Of a DNA stretch of 64,000 nt, positions 51,528 to 59,987 are shown one piece after another. The stretch comes from Vibrio sp. Isolate34 (GTDB lineage: Bacteria; Pseudomonadota; Gammaproteobacteria; Enterobacterales; Vibrionaceae). Positions within the stretch are counted from its first letter, which is position 1, and every line of letters starts with the position of its first letter. The DNA is taken from positions 25,885 to 89,884 of the forward strand of contig NZ_JAKEUO010000018.1 in the NCBI RefSeq assembly GCF_022397915.1. Reading direction: 5' to 3'. A program made the position numbers and the translations under genes. Below the pieces are notes generated by a model. The model saw only the letters and a list, made by a program, of their open reading frames with translations, was not told where the DNA came from and searched no databases.

Positions 51528-51884
51528 CTATTTCTTGATCGGCTTGCGCGGACCCTTACGGGTGCGAGCGTTGGTTTTAGTACGCTGTCCACGTAGTGGT
51601 AGACTGCGACGATGACGAAGACCGCGGTAACAGCCAAGGTCCATAAGACGCTTGATGTTCATCGATACTTCACGACGTAGATCACCTTCTACAGTGTACT
51701 TAGCTACACCATCACGCAGTTGATCGATCTGCTCTTCAGTTAGTTCACTGATCTTAGCATCTTCAGCAATACCCACTTCAGCTAGAATAGCTTGAGAGCG
51801 AGTTTTACCGATACCGTAGATTGCAGTAAGTGCAATTACAGAATGCTTATGATCAGGAATGTTAATGCCGGCTATACGGGCCAT
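51528..51884 (-). CDS. rpsM: Ribosomal protein uS13
   Basis: A 118-residue 30S head protein that contacts the P-site tRNA and the 50S bridge. It starts MARIAGINIPDHKH and ends TNARTRKGPRKPIKK. It is the first gene of the alpha operon, so its start is the site of S4 autoregulation through the leader just upstream. Confidence 0.98.
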   Translation of the reverse strand: MARIAGINIPDHKHSVIALTAIYGIGKTRSQAILAEVGIAEDAKISELTEEQIDQLRDGVAKYTVEGDLRREVSMNIKRLMDLGCYRGLRHRRSLPLRGQRTKTNARTRKGPRKPIKK

Positions 51885-51960
51885 TATTCACTCCTAAGGG
51901 GTTCATAAAAGAATTATCCACAGCAAAGCCCGTTATGGATACGCTGCGGCATACTACTTC
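51885..51960 (-). promoter_or_regulatory. Alpha-operon S4-binding leader
   Basis: The reverse strand carries GGATACGCTGCGGCAT-type context around ACGGGCTTTGCTGTGGA, matching the core ACGGGCUUUUCAGCAUGGA of the Escherichia coli alpha leader pseudoknot, followed by TTAGGAGTGA before the rpsM ATG. S4 trapping of this fold represses rpsM, rpsK, rpsD and rplQ. A 7-bp CTTTTGC/GCAAAAG stem (51960-51975) lies just upstream. Confidence 0.8.
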
Positions 51961-51986
51961 TTTTGCACGCAAAAGGTAGGCCGAGG

Positions 51987-52015
51987 AATATACTCGACTC
52001 TACCTTGTATTTCAA
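51987..52015 (-). promoter_or_regulatory. Alpha-operon promoter
   Basis: TTGAAA (52010-52015) and TATATT (51987-51992) are 17 bases apart on the reverse strand, just after rpmJ. This is a near-consensus sigma-70 promoter placed to transcribe the S4 leader and rpsM-rplQ. Confidence 0.8.
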
Positions 52016-52032
52016 GTAAAAATTTCTGCTAA

Positions 52033-52146
52033 TTAGCCTTGGCGTTGCTTATGCTTTGGCTCACTGCAAATCACGCGAACGACACCGTTACGCTTGATAA
52101 CTTTACAGTTACGGCAGATTTTTTTAACGGAAGCACGAACTTTCAT
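52033..52146 (-). CDS. rpmJ: Ribosomal protein bL36, zinc-binding form
   Basis: A 37-residue 50S protein, found by reading the short gap between secY and the alpha promoter: ATG at 52144-52146, TAA at 52033-52035. It has Cys11, Cys14, Cys27 and His32, the C+ zinc-ribbon form. It is the last gene of the spc operon. A zinc-free paralogue may exist elsewhere under Zur control, not in this window. Confidence 0.97.
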
Positions 52147-52187
52147 TGCTAAACTCCGTAAATGGAATCGAAATTGCTACCACCGAA

Positions 52188-53522
52188 TTAACGGCCGTAA
52201 CCTTTCAGATTCGCTTTCTTTAACACAGAATCATACTGTTGTGACATCAGATGAGTCTGTACCTGTGCCATGAAATCCATGATAACTACCACTACGATTA
52301 GTAGTGATGTGCCGCCGAAGTAGAAACGAACGTTCCACGCGACCATCATGAACTCAGGAATCAGACATATAAAAGTAATGTATAGAGCGCCCGCAAGGGT
52401 TAGTCTAGTCATCACTTTATCGATATATTTCGCTGTCTGCTCACCTGGGCGGATACCGGGTACGAATGCACCAGACTTCTTCAAGTTATCAGCTGTTTCA
52501 CGTGGGTTAAACACCAACGCTGTATAGAAGAAACAGAAGAAGATTATAGCTGCTGCATAAAGCATTACATACAGAGGCTGACCTGGGCTAAGAGCTAATG
52601 ACACGTCAGTTAACCAACCGAACGCGCTGCTTTCACCATTTTGACCAAACCACTGTGCTAATGTTCCTGGGAACAAAATAATACTTGATGCGAAAATCGC
52701 TGGAATAACACCTGCCATATTAATCTTAAGAGGCAAGTGAGAGCTTTGTGCTGCAAAAACCTTACGACCTTGTTGACGTTTCGCATAGTTAACGACGATA
52801 CGACGTTGACCACGTTCCATGAAAACTACGAAGTAGATAACAGCAAAAGACAATACAGCAATCAACAGCAGAAGAAGCACATGCAATTCACCTTGACGCG
52901 CTTGCTCGATTGTTTGACCGATTGCAGAAGGCAATCCAGCAACAATACCTGCAAAAATCAGAATGGAAATACCATTACCGATTCCTCGCTCAGTGATTTG
53001 TTCACCTAACCACATTAAGAACATGGTACCAGTTACTAAACTCACGGTAGCAATAAGCGTAAACATGGTTTGGTTGATAACAACCAGATTGTCGACCATG
53101 TTTGGTAAGCCTGTTGCGATACCAATAGCTTGGAATGTTGCAAGTACAAGCGTGCCGTAGCGTGTATATTGGCTTATCTTACGACGGCCTGCTTCACCCT
53201 CTTTCTTGAGTTCCGCTAACGCTGGATGAACTACAGTTAACAATTGGACTACGATCGATGCCGAAATGTACGGCATGATACCCAATGCTAATATAGATGC
53301 ACGCTCAAGAGCACCACCGGAGAACATGTTAAACATTTCAACGATGGTACCTTTTTGCTGATCGAACAAATCGGCAAGTACAGCTGCGTCAATACCAGGG
53401 ATCGGCACAAAAGAGCCGGCTCGGAATACTAAAAGTGCACCAATTACGAATAATAAGCGCGACTTTAGTTCACTTAAGCCGCTCTGAGCACTACGAAAAT
53501 CTTGTCCTGGTTTCTTAGCCAT
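52188..53522 (-). CDS. secY: SecY, protein-translocation channel
   Basis: The central pore of the SecYEG translocon. The 444 residues give ten transmembrane helices with the lateral gate and the cytosolic loops that contact SecA and ribosome (for example the RRIVVNYAKRQQGRKV region near 241). It is in its conserved place between rplO and rpmJ; SecE and SecG are not in this window. Confidence 0.98.
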   Translation of the reverse strand: MAKKPGQDFRSAQSGLSELKSRLLFVIGALLVFRAGSFVPIPGIDAAVLADLFDQQKGTIVEMFNMFSGGALERASILALGIMPYISASIVVQLLTVVHPALAELKKEGEAGRRKISQYTRYGTLVLATFQAIGIATGLPNMVDNLVVINQTMFTLIATVSLVTGTMFLMWLGEQITERGIGNGISILIFAGIVAGLPSAIGQTIEQARQGELHVLLLLLIAVLSFAVIYFVVFMERGQRRIVVNYAKRQQGRKVFAAQSSHLPLKINMAGVIPAIFASSIILFPGTLAQWFGQNGESSAFGWLTDVSLALSPGQPLYVMLYAAAIIFFCFFYTALVFNPRETADNLKKSGAFVPGIRPGEQTAKYIDKVMTRLTLAGALYITFICLIPEFMMVAWNVRFYFGGTSLLIVVVVIMDFMAQVQTHLMSQQYDSVLKKANLKGYGR

Positions 53523-53542
53523 CTGTACCTCGTTCCTCGAGA

Positions 53543-53977
53543 TTATTCCTCGATTTTACCGCCTGCAGCTTCGATTGCAGCTTTAGCGCCTTTAGTCACG
53601 CGTAGACCTTTAACAGTCACAGCTTTGCTTAGGTCACCAGAAAGAACGATCTTAACGAATTCGATGTTCTTAGTGATAACGTTAGCAGCTTTAAGGCTGT
53701 TAAGATCAACTACGTCACCTGTTACTTTCGCTAGCTCAGCTAGACGAACTTCAGCAGACACTAGGCTCTTACGAGAAGTGAAACCGAATTTAGGTAGACG
53801 TTGTTTTAGAGGCATTTGACCGCCTTCAAAACCTGGACGAACAGAGCCGCCAGAACGTGACTTTTGACCTTTGTGACCGCGGCCACCTGTTTTACCAAGG
53901 CCAGAACCGATACCACGACCTACACGCTTCTTAGAAGGTTTAGAGCCAGCAGCCGGTGATAGAGTATTCAAACGCAT
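53543..53977 (-). CDS. rplO: Ribosomal protein uL15
   Basis: A 144-residue late-assembly 50S protein with a glycine/arginine-rich N-terminus (GRGIGSGLGKTGGRGHKGQ near 20). It lies 20 bases before secY and five after rpmD. Confidence 0.98.
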   Translation of the reverse strand: MRLNTLSPAAGSKPSKKRVGRGIGSGLGKTGGRGHKGQKSRSGGSVRPGFEGGQMPLKQRLPKFGFTSRKSLVSAEVRLAELAKVTGDVVDLNSLKAANVITKNIEFVKIVLSGDLSKAVTVKGLRVTKGAKAAIEAAGGKIEE

Positions 53978-53982
53978 TCTGA

Positions 53983-54159
53983 TTACTCCTCAATCTTAAC
54001 CATGTAGTAAACCTTGTTGATCATACCGCGTACGCACGGAGTATCTTCAAGTTCTACTGTATGGTTGATGCGACGAAGACCTAGACCTTTAAGACACGCT
54101 TTGTGCTTAGGTAGGCGACCAATTGAGCTTTTAGTTTGAGTTACTTTAATAGTTGCCAT
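53983..54159 (-). CDS. rpmD: Ribosomal protein uL30
   Basis: A 58-residue 50S protein (MATIKVTQTKSSIGRLPKHK). I chose the ATG at 54157-54159; a nine-codon upstream extension overlaps rpsE and is not typical of the family. It lies between rpsE and rplO. Confidence 0.97.
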   Translation of the reverse strand: MATIKVTQTKSSIGRLPKHKACLKGLGLRRINHTVELEDTPCVRGMINKVYYMVKIEE

Positions 54160-54166
54160 CGTGTGC

Positions 54167-54667
54167 TTACTCCGAAATAGATTCAACAGTTAGACCACGT
54201 TTAGCAGCAACCATTTCTGGTGACTTAACGTCTACTAGAGCACCAATCGTTGCACGAACGATGTTGATCGGGTTCGTTGAACCGTATGCTTTAGAAAGTA
54301 CGTTATGTACGCCCGCAACTTCAAGTACAGCACGCATTGCACCACCGGCAATAACACCTGTACCTTCTGCAGCTGGCTGCATGTAAACTTTAGAGCCCGA
54401 ATGACGACCTTTCACCGGGTGGTGAAGAGTGCCTTCGTTTAGCGATACTGTAACCATGTTACGGCGCGCTTTTTCCATTGCTTTTTGAATCGCAGCAGGT
54501 ACTTCACGAGCTTTGCCGTAACCGAAACCTACGCGACCGTTACCGTCACCAACTACTGTTAGTGCAGTAAAGCTCATGATTCGACCACCTTTAACCGTCT
54601 TAGATACACGGTTAACAGCGATCAGCTTTTCTTGCAAATCATTAGCTTGTTGTTGTTCTTTAGCCAT
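54167..54667 (-). CDS. rpsE: Ribosomal protein uS5
   Basis: A 166-residue 30S protein involved in decoding accuracy, with an N-terminal double-stranded RNA-like domain (VVGDGNGRVGFGYGKAREVP near 37) and a C-terminal S5 domain. It lies between rplR and rpmD in the spc operon. Confidence 0.98.
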   Translation of the reverse strand: MAKEQQQANDLQEKLIAVNRVSKTVKGGRIMSFTALTVVGDGNGRVGFGYGKAREVPAAIQKAMEKARRNMVTVSLNEGTLHHPVKGRHSGSKVYMQPAAEGTGVIAGGAMRAVLEVAGVHNVLSKAYGSTNPINIVRATIGALVDVKSPEMVAAKRGLTVESISE

Positions 54668-54681
54668 CTTCCAACCCTACC

Positions 54682-55035
54682 TTAGAATTTCAGACCAGCT
54701 TCGCGAGCAGATTCTGCTAGCGCCGCTACTCGACCGTGGTATTGGAAACCAGAACGATCAAATGCAACTGAAGCTACGCCTTTTTCAAGAGCGCGCTCAG
54801 CAACAGCTTTACCAACTGCTTTAGCTGCATCAACGTTACCAGTGTTCTTAACTTGCTCACGGATCGCTTTTTCTACAGTAGAAGCAGCTGCGATAACCTC
54901 AGAGCCGTTTGCCGCGATAACTTGTGCGTAAACATGGCGAGGAGTACGGTGTACTACCAGGCGAGTTGCACCAAGTTCTGCAATCTTACGACGTGCACGT
55001 GTAGCACGACGGATGCGAGATGCTTTCTTATCCAT
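54682..55035 (-). CDS. rplR: Ribosomal protein uL18
   Basis: A 117-residue 5S rRNA-binding 50S protein (start MDKKASRIRRATRARRKI; end LAESAREAGLKF). It lies nine bases after rplF in the spc operon. Confidence 0.98.
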   Translation of the reverse strand: MDKKASRIRRATRARRKIAELGATRLVVHRTPRHVYAQVIAANGSEVIAAASTVEKAIREQVKNTGNVDAAKAVGKAVAERALEKGVASVAFDRSGFQYHGRVAALAESAREAGLKF

Positions 55036-55044
55036 AGTGATACC

Positions 55045-55578
55045 TTACTTCTTCTTAGCTTCTTTAGTACGCACATTTTCATCTGCGTAACGAACACCTT
55101 TACCTTTGTAAGGCTCAGGAGCACGGTAAGAACGAATGTCAGCCGCAACTTGACCTACTACTTGCTTATCGCAACCAGTAATGATGATCTCAGTTTGGCT
55201 AGGGCACTCAGCTTTAATACCTTCAGGTAGAGCGTGCTCTACTGGGTGAGAAAAGCCAAGAGTTAGAGCTACAGAGTTGCCTTTCATAGCAGCACGGTAA
55301 CCAACACCCTTAAGAGTTAGCTTCTTAGTGAAGCCCTCAGTAACACCCACAACCATGTTATTAACTAGAGCGCGAGCTGTACCAGCTTGTGCCCATGCGT
55401 TAGTAACGCCTTCTTTCGGACCGAAAGTTAGCTTGGTTTCTTCCTGTGCAATAACTACGGCGCTGTTAAGAACGCGAGTAAGCTCACCTTTGCTACCTTT
55501 TACAGTAACTTCTTGGCCGTTTAGTTTCACCTCTACGCCAGCTGGAATAGCGACAGGTGCTTTAGCAACACGAGACAT
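55045..55578 (-). CDS. rplF: Ribosomal protein uL6
   Basis: A 177-residue 50S protein of two related alpha/beta domains near the factor-binding site, ending with the RAPEPYKGKGVRYADE motif. It starts MSRVAKAPVAIPAGVEVKL. It is between rpsH and rplR. Confidence 0.98.
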   Translation of the reverse strand: MSRVAKAPVAIPAGVEVKLNGQEVTVKGSKGELTRVLNSAVVIAQEETKLTFGPKEGVTNAWAQAGTARALVNNMVVGVTEGFTKKLTLKGVGYRAAMKGNSVALTLGFSHPVEHALPEGIKAECPSQTEIIITGCDKQVVGQVAADIRSYRAPEPYKGKGVRYADENVRTKEAKKK

Positions 55579-55591
55579 AATCTACTCCTTA

Positions 55592-55984
55592 TTAAGCTAC
55601 GTAACAGATGATTTCACCGCCAAGACCTGCTTTACGAGCAGCACGGTCAGACATCAGACCCTTGGAAGTAGAAACAACTGCAATACCAAGACCACCCATC
55701 ACTGTAGGTAAAGAGTCTTTATTTTTATAAACTCTTAGACCAGGACGTGATACGCGCTTGATTTGCTCGATTACAGGTTTAGCTTGGAAGTACTTAAGAG
55801 TAACTTCTAGCTCAGGTTTTGCTTCGCTGTTTACAGCGAAGTCTACGATGTAACCTTCAGCTTTAAGTAATGCAGCAATTGCAACTTTAAGCTTTGAAGA
55901 AGGCATTTTTACAGCAACTTTGTTTGCTGCCTGACCGTTACGAACGCGGGTCAGCATATCCGAAATCGGATCTTGCATGCTCAT
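55592..55984 (-). CDS. rpsH: Ribosomal protein uS8
   Basis: A 130-residue 30S assembly protein (start MSMQDPISDMLTRVRNGQAANK). In Escherichia coli S8 also represses spc translation by binding mRNA at the start of rplE; whether that target is conserved at 56875-56900 needs an RNA-fold comparison. Confidence 0.97.
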   Translation of the reverse strand: MSMQDPISDMLTRVRNGQAANKVAVKMPSSKLKVAIAALLKAEGYIVDFAVNSEAKPELEVTLKYFQAKPVIEQIKRVSRPGLRVYKNKDSLPTVMGGLGIAVVSTSKGLMSDRAARKAGLGGEIICYVA

Positions 55985-56013
55985 AAGATTTACTCCAAAT
56001 GATTAAGTGGCAA

Positions 56014-56319
56014 TTACCAGCTAGCCTTACGAAGACCCGGAATCTCGCCTTTCATGCAAGCTTCACGAACCTTAATGCGGCTTAGACCGAATTTACGTAG
56101 GTAACCGTGTGGACGACCAGTTTGGTTGCAACGGTTGCGCTGACGTGATGCACTTGAATCACGTGGAAGAGATTGCAGTTTAAGAACCGCATTCCAACGA
56201 TCTTCTTCAGATGCGTTTACATCGCTAATGATAACTTTTAGCGCAGAACGCTTTTCAGCGAACTTAGCTACTAGTTTTGCACGTTTAGCTTCACGTGCTT
56301 TCATTGATTGTTTAGCCAT
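56014..56319 (-). CDS. rpsN: Ribosomal protein uS14, zinc-free form
   Basis: A 101-residue 30S head protein starting MAKQSMKAREAKRAKLVAKF, ATG at 56317-56319. It lacks the CxxC zinc pairs of the short form. A 76-codon upstream extension in the same frame overlaps rplE and is rejected. It lies between rplE and rpsH. Confidence 0.97.
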   Translation of the reverse strand: MAKQSMKAREAKRAKLVAKFAEKRSALKVIISDVNASEEDRWNAVLKLQSLPRDSSASRQRNRCNQTGRPHGYLRKFGLSRIKVREACMKGEIPGLRKASW

Positions 56320-56335
56320 AACAGTAACCCTACCC

Positions 56336-56875
56336 TTACTTACGGAATGGGAAGTTAAAGGCAGCCAGCAGAGCTCGGCCTTCCTCATCGGAACCCGCAG
56401 AAGTCGTGATAGTGATATCAAGACCGCGGACACGATCGACTTTATCGTAGTCGATTTCCGGAAAGATGATTTGCTCGCGAACGCCCATGCTGTAGTTACC
56501 GCGACCGTCAAAAGACTTAGCGCTAACACCACGGAAATCACGTACACGTGGAAGTGCGATAGAGATTAAACGCTCTAAAAATTCCCACATGCGCTCACCA
56601 CGCAAGGTTACTTTACAACCAATTGGGTAGCCTTCACGAATTTTGAAACCAGCTACAGATTTACGCGCTTTAGTAATAAGTGGCTTTTGACCAGAGATCG
56701 TTGCCATATCAGCTGCTGCGTTTTCTAGCAGTTTCTTATCGTTGATTGCTTCACCAACGCCCATGTTTAGGGTGATTTTCTCAATCCTAGGGACTTGCAT
56801 GACGCTTGTGTAGCTGAACTCTTTGGTAAGCTCAGCGACTACAGACGACTTGTAGTAATCATGCAGTTTCGCCAT
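56336..56875 (-). CDS. rplE: Ribosomal protein uL5
   Basis: A 179-residue 5S-binding 50S protein that forms a bridge to S13 (LQVPRIEKITLNMGVGEA-like segment near 26; TKARKSVAGFKIREGYPIGCKVTLR near 66). In Escherichia coli S8 represses the operon at the start of this gene. It is 24 bases after rplX. Confidence 0.98.
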   Translation of the reverse strand: MAKLHDYYKSSVVAELTKEFSYTSVMQVPRIEKITLNMGVGEAINDKKLLENAAADMATISGQKPLITKARKSVAGFKIREGYPIGCKVTLRGERMWEFLERLISIALPRVRDFRGVSAKSFDGRGNYSMGVREQIIFPEIDYDKVDRVRGLDITITTSAGSDEEGRALLAAFNFPFRK

Positions 56876-56899
56876 AGTAGAACTCCAAATTACTTCTAA

Positions 56900-57217
56900 T
56901 TAGTTAGAAACAGTTTCGCCGTTAGATTTGAAGAAACGAACTTTCTTGCCATCTTCGATACGGAAACCGATACGGTCTGCTTTACCAGTAGCCGCGTTAA
57001 AAACTGCAACGTTAGAAGCGTCAATTGCTGCTTCTTGTTCAACGATGCCACCTTGTTGACCTAGAGCCGGAACCGGCTTTTGGTGTTTCTTAACAAGGTT
57101 GATGCCTTCAACGATAACTTTACCAGTTGTCAGAACCTTAGTTACTTTACCTTTCTTGCCTTTATCTTTACCAGCAAGAATGATTACTTCGTCATTACGA
57201 CGGATTTTAGCTGCCAT
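56900..57217 (-). CDS. rplX: Ribosomal protein uL24
   Basis: A 105-residue assembly-initiator 50S protein with a KOW motif (RNDEVIILAGKDKGKKGKVTKVL near 7). It lies 11 bases after rplN in the spc operon. Confidence 0.98.
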   Translation of the reverse strand: MAAKIRRNDEVIILAGKDKGKKGKVTKVLTTGKVIVEGINLVKKHQKPVPALGQQGGIVEQEAAIDASNVAVFNAATGKADRIGFRIEDGKKVRFFKSNGETVSN

Positions 57218-57228
57218 GTTGCCGCTCC

Positions 57229-57600
57229 TTACAGAACTTCAGGTGCTAGTGATACAATCTTCATGAATTTCGCGTTACGAAGTTCACGAGTCACAGGACC
57301 AAAGATACGTGTGCCGACTGGTTGCTCAGTAGTGTCGTTTAACAATACACAAGCATTACTGTCGAAGCGAATGACAGAACCGTCTGGGCGACGAACGCCT
57401 TTACGGGTGCGCACTACTACCGCCTTCAGAACATCACCTTTCTTTACTTTACCGCGAGGAATCGCTTCCTTCACTGTAACCTTGATGACGTCACCGATAT
57501 GTGCATAACGGCGGTGAGAGCCACCCAGAACCTTAATACACATTACCTTGCGCGCGCCAGAGTTATCTGCTGCGTCAAGTGTACTTTGCATCTGGATCAT
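57229..57600 (-). CDS. rplN: Ribosomal protein uL14
   Basis: A 123-residue 50S protein (MIQMQSTLDAADNSGARKVMCIKVLGG). It is the first gene of the spc operon, with its own promoter upstream at 57670-57675 and a GACCC/GGGTC leader stem at 57630-57643. Confidence 0.98.
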   Translation of the reverse strand: MIQMQSTLDAADNSGARKVMCIKVLGGSHRRYAHIGDVIKVTVKEAIPRGKVKKGDVLKAVVVRTRKGVRRPDGSVIRFDSNACVLLNDTTEQPVGTRIFGPVTRELRNAKFMKIVSLAPEVL

Positions 57601-57629
57601 TGTTAGTGCTCCGCTAAATATTAAAACTA

Positions 57630-57643
57630 GACCCTCTCGGGTC
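57630..57643 (-). promoter_or_regulatory. spc leader hairpin
   Basis: GACCC and GGGTC around TCTC, in the spc leader between the promoter and rplN, about 30 bases before the rplN start. Role not known. Confidence 0.5.
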
Positions 57644-57669
57644 GGGCTGCCTCTTTAAAAGGGACGCGA

Positions 57670-57680
57670 ATTGTACCACC
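57670..57680 (-). promoter_or_regulatory. spc-operon promoter (extended -10)
   Basis: On the reverse strand TGGTACAAT provides an extended -10 (TACAAT at 57670-57675). A GCGTCCC discriminator, usual for stringently controlled stable-RNA and ribosomal promoters, follows. No good -35 hexamer is found at 17 bases. It sits between the S10 hairpin and rplN, where Escherichia coli also has the spc promoter. Confidence 0.6.
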
Positions 57681-57708
57681 CTTTTTTTAAATTGGGTAGA
57701 CAAAAAAC

Positions 57709-57740
57709 AAGCGGCTCCAAAAAATAATTTGGAGCCGCTT
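57709..57740 (-). terminator. Terminator-like hairpin between rpsQ and rplN
   Basis: A perfect 13-bp stem (AAGCGGCTCCAAA and complement) around six bases, followed by a T-rich run on the reverse strand. It lies 23 bases after the rpsQ stop and marks the S10/spc boundary. Confidence 0.85.
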
Positions 57741-57762
57741 ATAAGTTATAGAATTACAAAGA

Positions 57763-58017
57763 TTAAATCTTCGCTTTTTCTAGAACTTTAACCAATGTCC
57801 AAGACTTAGTCTTAGACAGAGGACGACACTCAGCGATTTCAACTTTGTCGCCTAGGCCACAAGTGTTGTCTTCGTCGTGTGCGTGTACTTTAGTCGTGCG
57901 TTTGATGAACTTACCGTAAATTGGGTGTTTTACAGTGCGTTCAATAGCAACAACGATAGACTTGTCCATCTTGTCGCTTACTACACGGCCTTGCTGGATG
58001 CGGTTAGTTTCGCTCAT
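57763..58017 (-). CDS. rpsQ: Ribosomal protein uS17
   Basis: An 84-residue 30S assembly protein with the OB-fold SDKMDKSIVVAIERTVKHPIYGK segment. It is the last gene of the S10 operon. Its start overlaps the rpmC stop by one base, and a terminator-like stem follows. Confidence 0.98.
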   Translation of the reverse strand: MSETNRIQQGRVVSDKMDKSIVVAIERTVKHPIYGKFIKRTTKVHAHDEDNTCGLGDKVEIAECRPLSKTKSWTLVKVLEKAKI

Positions 58018-58208
58018 TATGCGCCTGCCTTTTCAGTCAAAACAGTTTTCACACGTGCGATGTCACGGCGTACAGCTTTTAGAGTATGAGTTTGCTGAAG
58101 TTGACCAGTTGCAGCTTGCATGCGCAAGTTGAACTGTTCACGTAGCAAATTCAATAGCTCAGCGTTAAGCTCTTCAACGTTCTTTTCGCGTAGATCTTGT
58201 GCTTTCAT
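58017..58208 (-). CDS. rpmC: Ribosomal protein uL29
   Basis: A 63-residue two-helix protein at the exit tunnel (MKAQDLREKNVEELNAELL). I chose the ATG at 58206-58208, which overlaps the rplP stop by one base; a GTG one codon upstream is rejected. The end overlaps rpsQ by one base. Confidence 0.97.
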   Translation of the reverse strand: MKAQDLREKNVEELNAELLNLLREQFNLRMQAATGQLQQTHTLKAVRRDIARVKTVLTEKAGA

Positions 58209-58618
58209 CACATCACCTGCTTAGTTACAAAAGTAGTTTTAACAGGCAGTTTACGTGCCGCTAGGCGGAACGCTTCACGTGCCAACTCTTCAGGTACGCC
58301 ATTCATCTCGTACATAACTTTGCCTGGTTGGATTTGAGCAACCCAGTACGCAACTGAACCTTTACCTTTACCTTGACGAACTTCAAGAGGCTTTTCAGTA
58401 ATTGGCTTGTCTGGGAATACACGAATCCAGATTTGACCTTGACGCTTAATGTGACGTGTCATAGCACGACGTGCCGCTTCGATTTGACGTGCAGTCAGAC
58501 GACCACGGCCAACAGCTTTAAGACCGAATTCGCCGAAGCTTACTTCAGTACCTTTAGCTAGACCACGGTTACGACCAGTCATAACCTTGCGGAACTTAGT
58601 ACGTTTTGGTTGTAGCAT
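58208..58618 (-). CDS. rplP: Ribosomal protein uL16
   Basis: A 136-residue 50S protein near the A-site tRNA (MLQPKRTKFRKVMTGRNRGLA). It ends with TGA overlapping the rpmC start and follows rpsC by 11 bases. Confidence 0.98.
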   Translation of the reverse strand: MLQPKRTKFRKVMTGRNRGLAKGTEVSFGEFGLKAVGRGRLTARQIEAARRAMTRHIKRQGQIWIRVFPDKPITEKPLEVRQGKGKGSVAYWVAQIQPGKVMYEMNGVPEELAREAFRLAARKLPVKTTFVTKQVM

Positions 58619-58629
58619 CGTTCGACTCC

Positions 58630-59328
58630 TTACTTACGGCCTTTACGCTGCTTCTTAGGCTTATCGCCTTTAGGCTCTACTGCGTTAGCAGCTGGCATAC
58701 CGCCTAGAATCTCACCTTTGAAGATCCAAACTTTAATGCCGATCACACCGTATTGAGTGTGAGCCGAAGAAGTTGCGTAATCAATGTCTGCACGTAGAGT
58801 GTGTAGAGGCACACGGCCTTCACGGTACCACTCAGAACGTGCGATTTCAGCACCGCCAAGACGGCCGCCTACTTGTACTTTGATGCCTTTAGCGCCTAGA
58901 CGCATAGCATTTTGTACCGCACGCTTCATTGCACGACGGAACATAACACGACGCTCTAGTTGAGACGCGATGCTATCAGCTACAAGCTGACCATCTAGCT
59001 CAGGCTTACGTACTTCAGCGATGTTAATTTGCGCTGGTACACCTGCGATTTTAGCTACAGCTGCGCGTAGCTTCTCTACGTCTTCACCTTTCTTACCGAT
59101 AACAACGCCAGGACGAGCAGTGTGAATAGTCACACGGATGCTCTTAGCTGGACGCTCGATAACGATACGAGATAATGATGCTTTTTGTAGTTCCTTGGTA
59201 AGGAACTGACGTACCTTGAAGTCGCCGTCTAGGTTGTCAGCGAATTCGTTGGTATTAGCAAACCATGTAGCATTCCAAGGCTTAACGATGCCAAGACGAA
59301 TACCATTAGGATGTACTTTCTGACCCAT
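58630..59328 (-). CDS. rpsC: Ribosomal protein uS3
   Basis: A 232-residue 30S head protein at the mRNA entry pore. The N-terminal KH-type domain contains [19 protein letters not shown] near 50, followed by the C-terminal S3 domain ([20 protein letters not shown] near 147). It ends with a lysine-rich tail. Confidence 0.98.
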
Positions 59329-59346
59329 TGCTTACTCTCCTAGTCT

Positions 59347-59679
59347 TTAGCGATCTGCTACAACAATAGTGATGTGGCTTGAACGCTTCAAGATACGATC
59401 CGCACGACCTTTAGCACGAGGCATAATACGCTTCATGATAGGGCCCTCATCTACGAAGATTTTAGCGACATTTAGATCGTCGATATCTGCACCTTCGTTA
59501 TGTTCCGCGTTAGCGATAGCTGACTCAAGAACCTTCTTAACCAATACAGCAGCTTTTTTGTTGCTGAAAGTTAGAATTTCTAGAGCTTGGTCTACCGACT
59601 TACCGCGAATTTGGTCTGCAACTAAGCGAGCTTTCTGTGGAGAAATACGAGCAAAGTTATGTTTAGCTAAAGCTTCCAT
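59347..59679 (-). CDS. rplV: Ribosomal protein uL22
   Basis: A 110-residue 50S protein that lines the exit tunnel (MEALAKHNFARISPQKARLV). Two adjacent ATGs are possible; I chose the second (59677-59679), which has better spacing from AAGGAG and gives the family length of 110. Confidence 0.96.
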   Translation of the reverse strand: MEALAKHNFARISPQKARLVADQIRGKSVDQALEILTFSNKKAAVLVKKVLESAIANAEHNEGADIDDLNVAKIFVDEGPIMKRIMPRAKGRADRILKRSSHITIVVADR

Positions 59680-59689
59680 CATCTACTCC

Positions 59690-59968
59690 TTATTTCTTCT
59701 TAGCTTTCTTATCTGCAGCATGACCGCGATAAGTACGAGTTGGTGCAAATTCGCCCAGTTTGTGACCGATCATTTCTTCGGTAACGAAAACTGGAACGTG
59801 CTGACGACCATTATGGACAGCGATGGTCAAACCAATCATTGTTGGGATGATCATTGAGCGACGGGACCAAGTCTTAATAGGCTTTTTGTCTCCGCTTTCC
59901 ACCGCTTTCTCTACCTTCTTCAGCAAGTGTAGGTCAATAAAAGGACCTTTCTTGAGAGAACGTGGCAT
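59690..59968 (-). CDS. rpsS: Ribosomal protein uS19
   Basis: A 92-residue 30S head protein that forms an intersubunit bridge (MPRSLKKGPFIDLHLLKKVE; ends RGHAADKKAKKK). It lies between rplB and rplV. Confidence 0.98.
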   Translation of the reverse strand: MPRSLKKGPFIDLHLLKKVEKAVESGDKKPIKTWSRRSMIIPTMIGLTIAVHNGRQHVPVFVTEEMIGHKLGEFAPTRTYRGHAADKKAKKK

Positions 59969-59987
59969 GGCGATTCCTCTTTATAAA

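Noticed and set aside
56320..56547. In-frame extension of rpsN into rplE
   Set aside because: The normal S14 start at 56319 has the correct family sequence; the extra codons are rplE read in another frame.
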